Shown one piece after another: positions 1 through 11,400 of a DNA stretch of 64,000 bases. The notes under the pieces are model-generated. The model ran no database searches and was not told the origin of the DNA. It saw only the letters and a list, made by a program, of their open reading frames with translations. How positions within the stretch are numbered: position 1 is the stretch's first letter; each line of letters begins with the position of its first letter. This DNA is from Atherinomorus stipes (taxonomy: Eukaryota > Chordata > Actinopteri > Atheriniformes > Atherinidae): NCBI GenBank assembly GCA_023101725.1, contig JALJCO010013732.1:62001-126000 (forward strand), written 5' to 3'. The translations under genes and the position numbers were made by a program.

Positions 1-159
1 ACGCATGCGCACCGATATTCCCATTAGCACTTCCTGGTTGTGCGTGTAGTTTTCTTTGAGGAGCGCTGCAGAAGTTGAAGGTTAATGGTTTTGAGTTGCA
101 GACGACTATCGTTTCTGTCCGACGAGGACGTTTAGACTTCTCTCGGCCTTTTCAGTGGG

Positions 160-3100
160 ATGAAAGCAGCTGGTAAACTCATGAAGGTGTTCATAACGAG
201 ACGCATCCCGCAAGAAGGGATGAAGATCCTGACAGCGGCGGGAGTGTACGAAGTATTTTAACGCTCATTTATCACTGTTGTTTCACACTGGCAGCGCCGC
301 ATAATGATCTAATACCAGGGTATATCGACTCTTTGATAAGTAGTTTTCCGTAATATAGTGAAAAAGTCGTCAGCTAATTTGATGCCAAGATATTACAGGG
401 GCAAGTGAGGACCAGACTCAACTGGTGACACAGTCACCATTAGCTTTCTCTGAATGTCTGTCCATATTGCATGCTTGAATGAGAAGTCACCTCAAGCGTT
501 ACATCCTTTTCTGTCTTCATGGAAACAGCTGTGAGATGTCTCAGTGGGACTCGGATGAGCCTGTGCCGAGGACGGAGCTTCTCAAAGGGGTTCAGGGAGC
601 TCATGGTCTGCTGTGTTTGCTGTCTGACAAGATTGATGCTGAGGTTCTGGATGCAGCAGGTACTCAAAACTCTTGTCCCCTGATGGAAGGACTTGGATGC
701 AAGACTATAGAGCTCTAACAATGCACTGATTCTTCCTCCAGGTTACATGATATCATAAGAATGTGTTTCACACTAGCGTGGAGGATATACTTTTACTTGA
801 AAAACCACAGATAATCATTTAAATGTATAAAATTTTCAACTAAATCCCCCAAAACAGAGAACCAAGTTGGGGGGAAAAAATTACCATTGGTTATTCAATT
901 TATCTCAATCTGTGAGTGAATCTTTGTTTTCAGTGTCTGCTGTGAATTTGTGTACTAACAACTATAACTATAAAATTTCTGTTAAGTGTTTATTGGTCCC
1001 ACACTTCAGCTTAGAGCAGGGGTGTCCAGTTCCAGTCCTCCAGGGCCACAGTCCTGCAGGTTTTAGGTCTTCCCCTGCACCAACACACCTGACTCAAATT
1101 AAATGGCTTTCCTCAACAGCTGCCCAAGTGTATTGATCTATTAATCTGATTCAGGTGTGCTGCAGCACGAAACCTCCAAAACCAGCGGCCCCCAAGAGCT
1201 AACTTTAGACACCCCTGGCTTAGAGGAACTTAGAGGAACACCAGCTCCCGTCCTTGAGGGCTGGTATCCTGCAGGTATTAGGAGCTTCCCTGCTGCAACA
1301 CACCTGACTCCAATCAATGGGTAATTAGCAGACTTGTGCAGAGCTTGATGTCAAACTCTACACCAGTCACAAGGTATGCTGCAGCAGGGAAGCTCCTGAT
1401 ACCTGCAGGATACCGGCCCTCAAGGACCAGATTTGGTGACCCCTGCTTTAGTCCACTCAACATAAATATTAGAATAAGATCAGGACTCTAACTTTCAAGA
1501 CTTTAATCTCTGTGATCCAGGGTTTTCAGTTCCAGTCCTCGAGGGCCACACTGCCCTACAGGTTTTAGATGTTTTCCCCGCTTCTCTCCACTTATTTGGC
1601 ACGTCATGTGCAGAACCTAAGAATAAGGTGTTGAGGAGATCTGGTGTACTGAAGCAGGGAAATGACTAGAAACTGCAGGGCAGTGACCTTCAAGGACCTG
1701 AGTTGAAGGAGTTGAAGGACCCTGCTGTCCATATCTATAAATTTGTGAAAGTGAACTTGCATGAGACATTTCTACCCCAGCTGAGTGGGTAAATGTTAAA
1801 CAAGTACTTTTTTTTTTCTATATAGATACTTTTACTATGACACATTAACTTATACTTATTATTATTATTATTATTTCTGGAAGGTTAAAATAAATGTAAA
1901 TAAAACGTTTTTTTTTTTTTTTTTTTTCAATAAGAACATTAAAAAATATATTTTTTCACAATAATATTCTATGAGAGGTAGACATCTACTTGCTGTAGGG
2001 TTCTTAATCTTATCTATCCACTTCCTGTTGAGAATTAATTCCCAGTCTGGTGACTCAACGTTACATCAGTTGTTTAAAGCTGGTCCTGGCCATGATGTAG
2101 CAAAGGCCCAAACTACCACCACCACATGTTATAGATGGGATTGGTTTCCTATTTTTATTTCCTCATGTAACCCCAGAAGTCACGTTTGCATCCAGTGTGA
2201 AGATCAGAACCCCTTTATTTAAATACAGCAGGGCATACACTCACCTCTGAAAGTGAGTTAAGTCACTGAAAACGCAGCTGAGTAAGATGTTGTATTTATT
2301 GTACTTTTGGATGGATGTGATTACAGACATAGTGCATGCTTGTGTTAGCATTTCAGCTGATTTGTCTCTACATTTAGGACCGAGTTTGAAAGTAATCAGC
2401 ACCATGTCTGTGGGATTTGACCACTTGGCTCTTGATGAGATTAAAAAACGGTGAGCTGCACCTACAAAACCAATTTCCCTTTGGTAAGATGACATCTTAT
2501 CTGCCTTCTCAGTTATATGACTGTTTGCTTCCAACAGCGGCATACGTGTTGGATACACTCCAGATGTCCTGACGGACGCCACTGCTGAGCTCACTGTGGC
2601 TCTGCTGCTGGCCACAGCTCGCAGGTTACCAGAGGGAGTGGAGGAGGTCAAAAAGTCAGTCTCACCAAGTTACTTATTTACATTTATATTGTTTTTTGTT
2701 TGTGTTTCTGTTATTTTTTTAACCCAAAATACAAGTTACTGCCTTAATTTAGTTACACAATGAACATATTGTCTTTTTTTTTAACATTTCAGTGGTGGCT
2801 GGAGCTCGTGGAAGCCTCTCTGGCTGTGCGGTTATGGCCTGTCCGGCAGCACCGTGGGAGTCATTGGACTGGGACGCATCGGTTGGATTTACTGTTATTG
2901 TTTTATTGACTTTCATGACACCATGAACAAACAGTATTGTTATCACTAACGACCAAGGAGTGACATGATTTAGCTTAAAGTTTATGACTTGCTTGTTGTT
3001 GTGAGTTTAGGTATGGCCATAGCTCAGAGACTCGTGCCATTCGGAGTGAAGAGGCTGCTGTATTCTGGGAGAACGGCGAAGGCCCACGCTGATGAAGTGA

Positions 3101-3876
3101 ACGGAGAGTTTGGTGAGAAAAAGCAGGCAAACGTACGGTGTATAGGGGAGGATAAAAAATGGTTAAAGTTGAGGGCAAGATTTGAGAGGCTGAAATTTGA
3201 TCTGTCTTTTGAAGAAATCTGCTGGCAAGATTCGCATATTTGATCATTTGCTCTTCTGTCTCTTGCATTTAACAGTTCCTCTGGACACACTTGTGTCTGA
3301 GAGTGACTTCATAGTCGTTTCCTGCTCACTTACACCAGAAACCCAGGGTTTATGTGACAAGGCTTTTTTCAGCAAGATGAAAAAAACAGCCATCTTCATC
3401 AACACTAGCAGGTAGACCTACAGACTGCCTTGGAAATGTACTCTGCCCCCATCTCCTATTTGTGATGTATGTAAACCACTTTTTAAGATGCAGACTGATG
3501 AAGATCTAATCAGCTATTTGTTTTAGGGGAGCTGTGGTGAACCAGGAGGATCTGTATGCGGCTCTGAGCAGCGGACAGATCGCTGCAGCCGGACTGGATG
3601 TTACAACACCCGAACCACTTCCAACAAACCACCCACTTCTTACATTAAAAAACTGTGGTGGGTTGTGCCATACATATGTACTGTTGGCATGTTTTTGGCC
3701 TCTTTCCCATCATGTGAAATGTTTTCCTTTCTTCTGTCCCCTCATCTTATGCAGTGGTGTTACCGCACATCGGCAGTGCAACTTACTCCACAAGAGGAAT
3801 CATGTCCGCCTTGGCAGCTCAAAACCTTCTGGGAGGTTTGCAGGACTCGGACATGGCCAGTGAACTCAACTTCTAG
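160..3876 (+). CDS. grhpr: Glyoxylate reductase/hydroxypyruvate reductase, 9 exons
   Basis: The gene encodes a D-2-hydroxyacid dehydrogenase that reduces glyoxylate and hydroxypyruvate with NADPH, detoxifying glyoxylate. Coding exons: 160-245, 529-659, 2378-2450, 2538-2654, 2793-2881, 3011-3112, 3276-3411, 3527-3657, 3755-3876. All introns are GT-AG and the phases join to 987 nt, or 328 aa, the same length as human GRHPR. Visible motifs are the Rossmann glycine motif GLGRIG (exons 5-6), the block with the catalytic Arg (INTSRG, exons 7-8), the PEPLP block with the relay Glu (exon 8), and PHIGSAT with the catalytic His (exon 9). The first ATG (160) was chosen; a second in-frame ATG at 181 aligns with the human LMKVF segment and is an alternative start. 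The product ends in ELNF, close to the human C-terminus. Family assignment is firm; exon borders come from reading splice sites, not from transcripts. Confidence 0.95.
1017..1217. mobile_element. hAT-type MITE with perfect 8-bp target duplication
   Basis: The element starts with CAGGGGTGTC and ends with GACACCCCTG, perfect 10-bp terminal inverted repeats. The 8 bases before it (1009-1016) and after it (1218-1225) are both GCTTAGAG. An 8-bp duplication and CAGGGG-type termini are typical of hAT transposons. At 201 bp it has no coding capacity, so it would have been moved by a transposase encoded elsewhere. Confidence 0.85.
1233..1445. mobile_element. hAT-like MITE with long inverted arms
   Basis: Two arms of about 70 bp (around 1235-1308 and 1371-1445) are inverted copies of each other, both containing GTATCCTGCAGGTAT or its near complement. 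The right end is CCCCTG, as in the neighbouring MITE, but the left terminus has decayed, so the exact start and any target duplication are unclear. It lies about 7 bp after the duplication of the 1017-1217 element. Confidence 0.6.
1518..1727. mobile_element. Degenerate hAT-like MITE
   Basis: The left part (AGTTCCAGTCCTCGAGGGCC and following) pairs imperfectly with the inverted right part ending near ACCCTGCTG. The arms resemble those of the two MITEs upstream. The ends are eroded and I could not define a target duplication. Confidence 0.45.
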
Positions 3877-4443
3877 AGGCTGAAACTGAACCACCTGCTG
3901 CATGGAAAGTAGAAAACGATGCAACGGTGAGGTTGAATTGTAGGATACTTAAGTCGTGGAGATGTGCTTAGAAACATGGTGAATCAGTGTTAGATTAAAA
4001 GTTTAACCTATCACACTTCTCTATCTCATGGAGAACAATTTGAGGAAGGAAACAGTACTGGTTGTTGTTTTGTGTCATTTCTTGTATTCATGTTCTTGAA
4101 AATGAAGCTAATGAGCCGAGGAGTGCGTCTTCCTCATGCTTCTAATTTAACACGAGCTTTTTGTAGAAAACAGCATAGCCCTTTCTTTGCATGTTTAAAG
4201 TTCCTCTCAAAATTAAATCTTTGGTTGTTGCTCCTGTTGTCCATATTAGCTGCAGTGGTTGCAGTACATTTTAGAATTAAATGTCCTGTTCAGCACTTTA
4301 CTTATAGATGTTAATGCCTCAGATCTACTTATTCAACAGCTCTACACTCCAGTTCTAAATTAGTTTTCTGCAGAATAAACACGCAAAGTGTAGTTTAATG
4401 CACAGAAATCTGTTGTAGAATTACCTCTTGCTGATCTGTGATC

Positions 4444-4449
4444 AATAAA
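4444..4449 (+). promoter_or_regulatory. Probable grhpr poly(A) signal
   Basis: A canonical AATAAA about 570 bp after the grhpr stop, and the first strong candidate. It lies 18 bp from the opposing AATAAA of zbtb5. Confidence 0.6.
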
Positions 4450-4466
4450 GATTATCAAATGCAACA

Positions 4467-4472
4467 TTTATT
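4467..4472 (-). promoter_or_regulatory. Probable zbtb5 poly(A) signal
   Basis: TTTATT on the plus strand is AATAAA on the minus strand, about 205 bp beyond the zbtb5 stop. It faces the grhpr signal. Confidence 0.5.
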
Positions 4473-4678
4473 CTTTTTTCCATATCATTTTTACACAAAA
4501 TTCATGACATAATTCAAATTATACTTAAAAATACAAGTGCTTTGACATCAAAGTAGCTACATATTATTGCTTTAACTCATTAAATCATAAAAATAAACCA
4601 CAAGTGTTGTGGACATGACTGACTTTGAGTCCATTGAGTTTCCAGAGTGCACTTTCTTTGTCAATTCCCAAGTCCATG

Positions 4679-6676
4679 TTAAAGCAGAGAGTCTGGAAAG
4701 GACTGAGCATCTTTCCAGTTTACGCAGGTGTTCTTTGAGTGCTTATAGAGGTGGGAGGACTGGCTGAAGCGTTTGCCGCATTTGGGACAGGGATAAGGTT
4801 TTTCTCCTGTGTGGACACGAATGTGCTTCTTACAGTCGGTCAAGTTCATGAAGGTCTTGCAGCAGATCTTGCAGGCGTATTTCTTCTCCCCTTCCACCAG
4901 CAAGACGTGGTCCTCAGCAGCTGCTTTCTTGCACTTGGACAGCACGTCCTCTGATGCTATAGTAAGAGTTGGCCGATCTGCAGGGTCCCCAGCTGATCCA
5001 GAGGAAGCATCGTTGCCGGTTTCTGATCCGGGCGGTACTTTGGGGGCGATGCGACGAAAGGTTGTGGTCCCCGAGGTTTTGGCAGCCTTAGGAGGTTGGA
5101 CGAGGGAGGTTTCCAAGCTGACGCCACTCAAAAACCCTGTCAGAGAGTTCTGAGTGGGCTGGAGGATGATGGTGTCACTGAAACTAGAGCTCTGAGTTGG
5201 TACAAGCTGCTGCAATGGCACAGAGGTTACAGGAAACACAAGAGAGGATGATGAATCAGAGGACTGGGCGCGTGGTTCTTCTGACATTCCACTCTGTATA
5301 TCAGCAACTTCAGGAGCTGCAGGAACATCGCTGGCAGCGGCGGCTGCAGCAGTCGCGGCAGCTGTGAGGTTGGCTAGACTGTCTTCCTCTTCCAGAGCAC
5401 TCATGACGCTGTCACTACTGGGATTGAGGAAGCAGGAAAAAGCCAGTTCTGAGAGGCTGTCCAGGCCTTCACCGTCTACCGTGTCCTCACCAATATCACC
5501 AGCTTCTCTCTGTGTATCTGTGTGAAGATCTGTGCACAGCGGGGATTGTAATGAATCGCCCACTGCATCATGGCTGGTCATTTTGTCATCGCTCAGTTGG
5601 GCATCTAAATTGTCTGTGCAGTGTTGCAGTGGAGATGGTAGAGAATTGTTTGGTAGTGTATCCAAATCTGGGGAGAATGAGCTTAGGTTTTCCTTTTTTA
5701 CCTCAATCACTGCCAAGTTTTGCTCGTCTCCTTCCTCGTCTCCCACCTTTACCTTAACCACAGCATGGCCATCAGTCTCTTCAGCCTTCTTCCACTCACC
5801 CACTCCTCTTTCCTTGCTGTCTGACTGGGTCGGCAGCTGGATTTCTTCAGACTCTCCTTTGCTTGCTTTGTACTTAACTTCCTCCTCGTCTACTTGGATT
5901 TCCCAAAGCCTGCTTGCTGTTTTCAGATAGTCCGGGGATGACAGATCTTCTCCTGCTTCCTCCGTGCTCCTGGTCACAGTGGGGGAACACTCCTTATAGA
6001 TTCCCCCTGGCAACCTGATTCTTTTCCTGTCACTGTGCTTCTCCTCATGTGACTTCCGCTTTTGTCTTAAAGATGGTGCTGAGCTCTGTTCACCTCTCCT
6101 CATACCACCATCTTCATCTCCATCAGACTGACTCACCTCCACTCCCACCTCCTCTTTATCGAGGTCCTGCTCCATGGCTGATGTGACCTGCTGTGAACCA
6201 GCTGCTGCCTGGGAACACAGACTTTGTTGTTGCTGCATCGACCTCCAGCCTTTCGGTGCTGAGGCAGGAAAGTTTTTCCTGGATAGGTGGAGCTTGCAAG
6301 CTTTTACTACAGTGTTAAGGTGCAGGTGTGATGCCGCCAACAGCACATCCATCACATTGGAAGCCCCTAAAGAGAGGGTGGAGGTGTAGATCATGTCCAG
6401 CAAGGTGGAAAAGGCTTCTGGAGTCACAACCTCTGGATCTAGCTCCATCACACTGGGGCCTCCATCTCCACCAACTCGGTTAGCTCCAGAGCCTTCATCA
6501 GTGCTGTCATTGGAGCTGAGCAGAGCCCTAAAGTGGGAGCTGCAGGCTGCCAGGATGGAGCGATGAGCCTGGAAGGTCTGACCTCCAACCACAACCACAC
6601 AGTCACACAGCTGAGCATGGAGGCGCTGGTGGTTGAGCTGTTTGAAAATCTGCTGGAAGTGACCTGGGAAGTCCAT
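4679..6676 (-). CDS. zbtb5: Zinc finger and BTB domain protein 5
   Basis: This is a POK-family nuclear transcription factor; BTB/zinc-finger proteins of this type mostly repress transcription by recruiting corepressors. It is a single coding exon of 665 codons from the ATG at 6676. That start gives MDFPGHF, matching the human ZBTB5 N-terminus. The frame stays open for 39 more codons to an ATG at 6793, which is probably 5' UTR. Residues about 1-135 are the BTB domain (CDCVVVVGG, HRSILAACSSHFRAL, NVMDVLLAASHLHLN). The BTB loop carries a Gly/Ser/Asp-rich insertion that I do not recall in the human protein. The middle is acidic and low-complexity, with an alanine run. Two C-terminal zinc fingers lie at about 600-652: the first is C2H2 with TGEKPY linker, the second ends in a Cys (C2HC-like), as in human. 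The order grhpr-zbtb5 matches human 9p13. Confidence 0.93.
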   Translation of the reverse strand: MDFPGHFQQIFKQLNHQRLHAQLCDCVVVVGGQTFQAHRSILAACSSHFRALLSSNDSTDEGSGANRVGGDGGPSVMELDPEVVTPEAFSTLLDMIYTSTLSLGASNVMDVLLAASHLHLNTVVKACKLHLSRKNFPASAPKGWRSMQQQQSLCSQAAAGSQQVTSAMEQDLDKEEVGVEVSQSDGDEDGGMRRGEQSSAPSLRQKRKSHEEKHSDRKRIRLPGGIYKECSPTVTRSTEEAGEDLSSPDYLKTASRLWEIQVDEEEVKYKASKGESEEIQLPTQSDSKERGVGEWKKAEETDGHAVVKVKVGDEEGDEQNLAVIEVKKENLSSFSPDLDTLPNNSLPSPLQHCTDNLDAQLSDDKMTSHDAVGDSLQSPLCTDLHTDTQREAGDIGEDTVDGEGLDSLSELAFSCFLNPSSDSVMSALEEEDSLANLTAAATAAAAAASDVPAAPEVADIQSGMSEEPRAQSSDSSSSLVFPVTSVPLQQLVPTQSSSFSDTIILQPTQNSLTGFLSGVSLETSLVQPPKAAKTSGTTTFRRIAPKVPPGSETGNDASSGSAGDPADRPTLTIASEDVLSKCKKAAAEDHVLLVEGEKKYACKICCKTFMNLTDCKKHIRVHTGEKPYPCPKCGKRFSQSSHLYKHSKNTCVNWKDAQSFPDSLL

Positions 6677-6793
6677 CACAGCCGGTAGTCTGTTATTCAC
6701 TACAAACGGGGTTATATTGGAGCATCCGTCGCGCCACTGGGACTTACTAACTAGCGTTAGGACAAACAGGCGTAGTCTCTTGAAACGCTCCAC

Positions 6794-8426
6794 ATCTTAC
6801 CGGCTGTGTCTTGCCTTGTGTGACACATTTCACTGCCGTCTACCTCCAATGAAATGTTTTAGTGGCGCACTGACCGTTTGCTGTTGTCTGCTTTCCTGGA
6901 GATGCGCTGGAGTATGGGCGGGCCTGGACCGACAGTACGGAGGGATGCTTTCTCTTCTAACAGTCAAATCTGTGCCGGCACAGCTGCCTTTGTCCTGCAG
7001 CCGAAAATTACAGTTCACATCAAATTTCAGTTATCTTTAGGGCTATAATATTACTGCCGAGAGCTCATAAAGCCGCCCGCTTTGGTATCCATTGTGTTGA
7101 AGTCTGTTACTTACGAAGTCTGTTATACAACACCGCCCCCACACGGTCATCTTGTGGAATTGCAGCAATGAACGGTGCTTTATAATATTTACTACAGGAT
7201 ATACAGTATATAGTGTGTGTATATATATGTGTATGTATGTGTGTGTGTGTGTATGTATGTATGTATATATATGAAATATAAAATTCCTGTTTACACACCA
7301 ACAAATCTCTGAAAAACCAACCCAGGTGCAGGATTAGAAATATAAGAATGGCTCAGTCTTAATTGTAAAATATATACTAGTCTTTGAAAAAGATAACTAT
7401 AACTAATATGTCAGGACAAAATAATTAAGCAATAAGAGAAAATTGCAACAAATGAACAAAAATGAAGGGAAAAAAATTTGAAGAAAGATTAAAAAGAAAA
7501 AATTATATTGCACAAAATGATCAAGTGTTGTCTCCCAGATTCAAATGCCTGTTATAGCTGACTAGACTGATTTCCTCAGAAACTTGGTTAAAATAAATCA
7601 AAGTTTCAGCTTATCTTGGGTTAAACTAAAACAGTTGCAGAAATGATTATTTGAGCTAATCTAAAACTAGATGATTCTTAAACTAAGGGGAAAAGTCTTT
7701 TTTTTTTTTTTTAACTTCTGTTTAGAAATGTTTGCTGGGTGACTGTGTTGAAATCTGTACTTGTTTATCCAGCATTACTAATTTGAGTGCTTTACCAGCA
7801 TTTATCTGGACCCCAGGAATAATTAGTCTTCAATGGTGGAGACTAATGGGGATACATAATAAACTATCAAAATCGGTATCAAAGATTTGGCACTTTTTTT
7901 AAGCTAAAATACGGTAAAACTGACAAGAAAATATTCTTTAAATAGCTTCAAGTGAGTAATGTGCAAGTCAGAATAAAAATGTGTCTTCAAGTTACTATTC
8001 TACTGATCCTTTTCCACTCCATTTTATTACTGCATGACCACTTGCTGACAAAAATCACATAACAAAATGGGTAGTTCACTGAAATGCATGCATTTCCCAT
8101 CTGAACATTAAACTTTTAAACCAACAAAACAAACATTGTTTCATTTGAGACAGCCTTGTTTATTGTGTGACAAACTTGCTCAAATTGAGCATTTAACTGG
8201 TATTATACAATGTTAAATTAAAAAAAGGCAAATCACAGTATATAACATGAAAAAGAACAAAAAACAAAGTGAGAACAGATGGAATCTCTGGTGCTGTGAT
8301 GGACAAACACTGGTCATTTTCCACAGTGATGCTGTAACAGCTGAAGATGGCTTCGTATGGAGGTCCTCACTGTTGCAGGAAACTCTGAGGATGGAGGGAG
8401 GGACCATGGAAGAGCAGCTGCTCCGC
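6794..8426. other. Region between zbtb5 and tomm5
   Basis: It contains the zbtb5 5' region (about 6794-7100, relatively GC-rich, a plausible promoter and 5' UTR), a TG/TA microsatellite at about 7200-7275, a T-run near 7699 and otherwise AT-rich sequence. Human has POLR1E and FBXO10 between ZBTB5 and TOMM5; I see no exons of either here. Confidence 0.5.
7200..7275. repeat. TG/TA-rich microsatellite
   Basis: Alternating GTGT, GTAT and TATA units form an impure simple repeat. The minus-strand open frame through it (7107-7304) encodes only His/Thr/Tyr/Ile repeats and is not a gene. Confidence 0.85.
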
Positions 8427-11400
8427 TCATATGCTGTCCAGCTTCTTTAACACATATGGGGCTGTAAACACAGCAAACATATTAATGTAAAACCAGGCAA
8501 GGCGCTGAGGCAGCTTGCTCTTTTATCTGTTGCTTCCTACTTCTTGGTGTGTAGGAGTTGTAAAGTTATGTATTCCTCATGGAAAATGGCTTTGGTAGCC
8601 AGCATTAAAGGGGAAGAAATGGAAAAAAATAATTAAATAATAGAAAAAAAAAAGGGAGGAGGGGAAACGTCCAAAGCAGGGGCATATTCCAAAAAGGCAG
8701 CTTAACAAATGCTGCAACAAAGCCTGAGCTCCGACTTGCTAAATCCTCTGAAAACTTATCGCGCTCTGTTGGTTCCACAACTCCAGCTATGAATCAGCTT
8801 TCACAAGCCGGCTTGGTTAAGCCAGGAGAATGAGAGGCATCACCTATGGAGCTCAGAAATCACGATGAAAATGGCTAAATGTTGAGCATCCTACTATTCA
8901 CAGACAGAATTACAGGTCCTCCTTGAAGCTTATGAGGAGGAGAAAATTATAATACTGGTGGGAAAAAAGCAACACATCTGCATCCAGCACCACCTGCTGC
9001 CACACTTGGTGGAGGATTTCCAGCAAAGTCAGAGTGTAAGCATGTAAAACGCAGTAACCCACTGTACTACTGATGACTTTAGTTATTTGATTGTCAGCTT
9101 TATTCTCATAATCACTTGGTTTCAATTTATCTGATCCCATTTCATTCAGTTATCAGATGTTACTGGTTTCAAAGCAGAAGATGTGGAAATCCTGAATATT
9201 GAAACAGCCTCATGGATAAAATTTGTAGCTATAATAAATATAGATAAACTGCTTTTCTTCAAACCATTTTAAATTGAAATGTTTGTGAAATATTTAATCA
9301 CACACAGTGATTTTTCCTCAAGTCATGATGCTGCATGTATGATCATCGGGTACCGGCGCCACAGCAGTGGCACATTATTGAATAGTACATTGAACGCCCC
9401 CTTTTAGGACGGACCCTCAGACCAGGCAAACACTGGAATCTCTCCTTCTTGCCAAATGTCATTTCATTCATGATGAGGGTTTTGCTGGAGGCCACACTAA
9501 CTCGCTTGTGCCCCAGGATTAGAATCAGGGTCTGGGTCAGGGGTCTGCAACCTGTTGCTCCAGAGCCACAAGTGGCTCTTTGGACTTTCCACAATGGCTC
9601 TATATGACTAAAAATAATGAAGAACCAACAAATGTTTTTTTAAATAAAAAAATTTGTAGTTTTTTTTATTTTTTTTATATAGAATAATTTCATTGAATTA
9701 CCACAACATGACACTAAAAGTGGTCATTAGGTTATGGGGCTTTTCCCCTCATAATTCCCCACATCTACATTTTTATTTATTTATCCAACCTTTTTTAGAC
9801 TGTAAAGTCAAAATGAAGAAAATCCGATTGAAGAAAATGTATCAATCTTTTTGTACGTTTTTTTTTCTAACCCCAAAATAATAAAACTGTGATCCCTTTA
9901 AAATGCCCTAAGTATTTCTCAAAAATGATAAGTTGCTGTTTTTTTAAGTACATGGAACATTTGCGGCTCTGCGACATTTATTTAGCTGGTTGAGGTGAAA
10001 AATGTCGCTTTGGATCGTAAAGGCTGCAGACCCCTGCTGGGGTGAGGAGATGTGGGAGGGTATCTTTATCTCCCTGGAGATGCCCATCACATTCACCTGT
10101 ATTTGAGATCAAGTGAGGTAGAAAAGCGACTGTGCGCGGAAACGATATCGTTCCTGGATGTGACAGATGTCGAGACGCGGTCTAATAATTATCAAGGTGA
10201 ATGGCACGTGTAATTTAAGCCTCTACATCTACGGGACCTTTTTCAAATAGAAATGCCATCATCTGACTGCAGGAAAGCCGCTGCTCTCTGAAACAAAGCC
10301 AGATATGTTAACATAGCCTGGAACAAAACCTGCTCCCGACCAGGTTATGTTCACAGCATATGTTCCTGGATAAACTTGGCTAGATCAGCCATTTTGGAAC
10401 AGAAAACCCAAGGTTACCATTTAATCTGGGTTAACGTAGCCAGCTAAGCCACTAAGCCTCCTTTTTGGAACATGCCCCAGAACTATAAACAACAGCAACA
10501 ACAACAAAGGAAACAACATTGTCTTTCGGTTGAGTAAATAAAAAAATGGTTTTTTTTTGTTTGGTTTTTTTTTTTTTTTTGTTGCATTTTTGTTTAGTAA
10601 AATGTAATGCTTGCTTAAAACACTTTTTTTCCCCTATAAGGTTGCTGACATTTCCTTAAAAAAATGTTCTGTTTCTGTTTTTTAATGCTGTTGTCTTTGG
10701 CACCTCAAATCCAATTTTAAGCTCAGTTTATTCTACTATACTTGGCCTAATGTGAATTAAAGCCAAGAAAAGTTACTGTCATTATGAAAATTGTTCATTT
10801 TAAGATTCCACGGTTTTTTATTCATATATTCGTCCCCAAATTTATTGATAGCCACCCATTAAAGAAAAGGCTACATTCACAATAAGTTATTCTAATAACT
10901 AATACACTAAAATAAATAAAAACTTATTAAATTATCTACTGAAATGAAATCACTTTTTTTTATTGTCGTTGAAAAAATATAATTAAAAACAAATCAACAA
11001 AACTGTCCCAGACAAATGCGAGCACTTTCCTCTTGAGCAGTGGGCAAAAACGCCTGTCAACAGATGCAGAAGTCTGATTGGGCGTTATATAAAAAATAAC
11101 AATTAATTGCAGTGATTGCCTGAAAATATTTTTGTGTCAACCAATATTTTAGTTTTGGAACCCCATCATGCTTGTTTTATTTTTGTCTGTTTGCTATTGA
11201 ATTGTGGTACAACAGAAATATTAATGTCGTGATTTTCATTTAGAAAAAAAAAAAAAAAATACTTTTGTCAATTTCTACTAATTTCACTGTCAGCTGATTC
11301 CCCTCCCTCTTTAATGGGAGGGTTTGATTAAATTAGAGAACGACCGGTCCCTGTATTACAAATGCTAATGTAGCGATTTACGTTTGCAATTTCAGCTCTC

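Larger units (their letters stand above)
660..2377. other. grhpr intron 2, repeat-rich
   Basis: This 1.7-kb intron holds three related inverted-repeat MITEs (about 1017-1217, 1233-1445 and 1518-1727), an ATT microsatellite near 1857-1875 and a T-run near 1909-1927. I see no exon in it. Short open frames here carry no recognisable protein. Confidence 0.7.

Noticed and set aside
1..12. NRF1-like CGCATGCGCA at the window edge near the grhpr promoter
   Set aside because: The motif is incomplete at the edge, so its consensus match cannot be judged.
2241..2651. 136-aa minus-strand open frame across grhpr exons 3-4
   Set aside because: It is the complement of real coding exons with correct splice sites; its protein shows no known domain.
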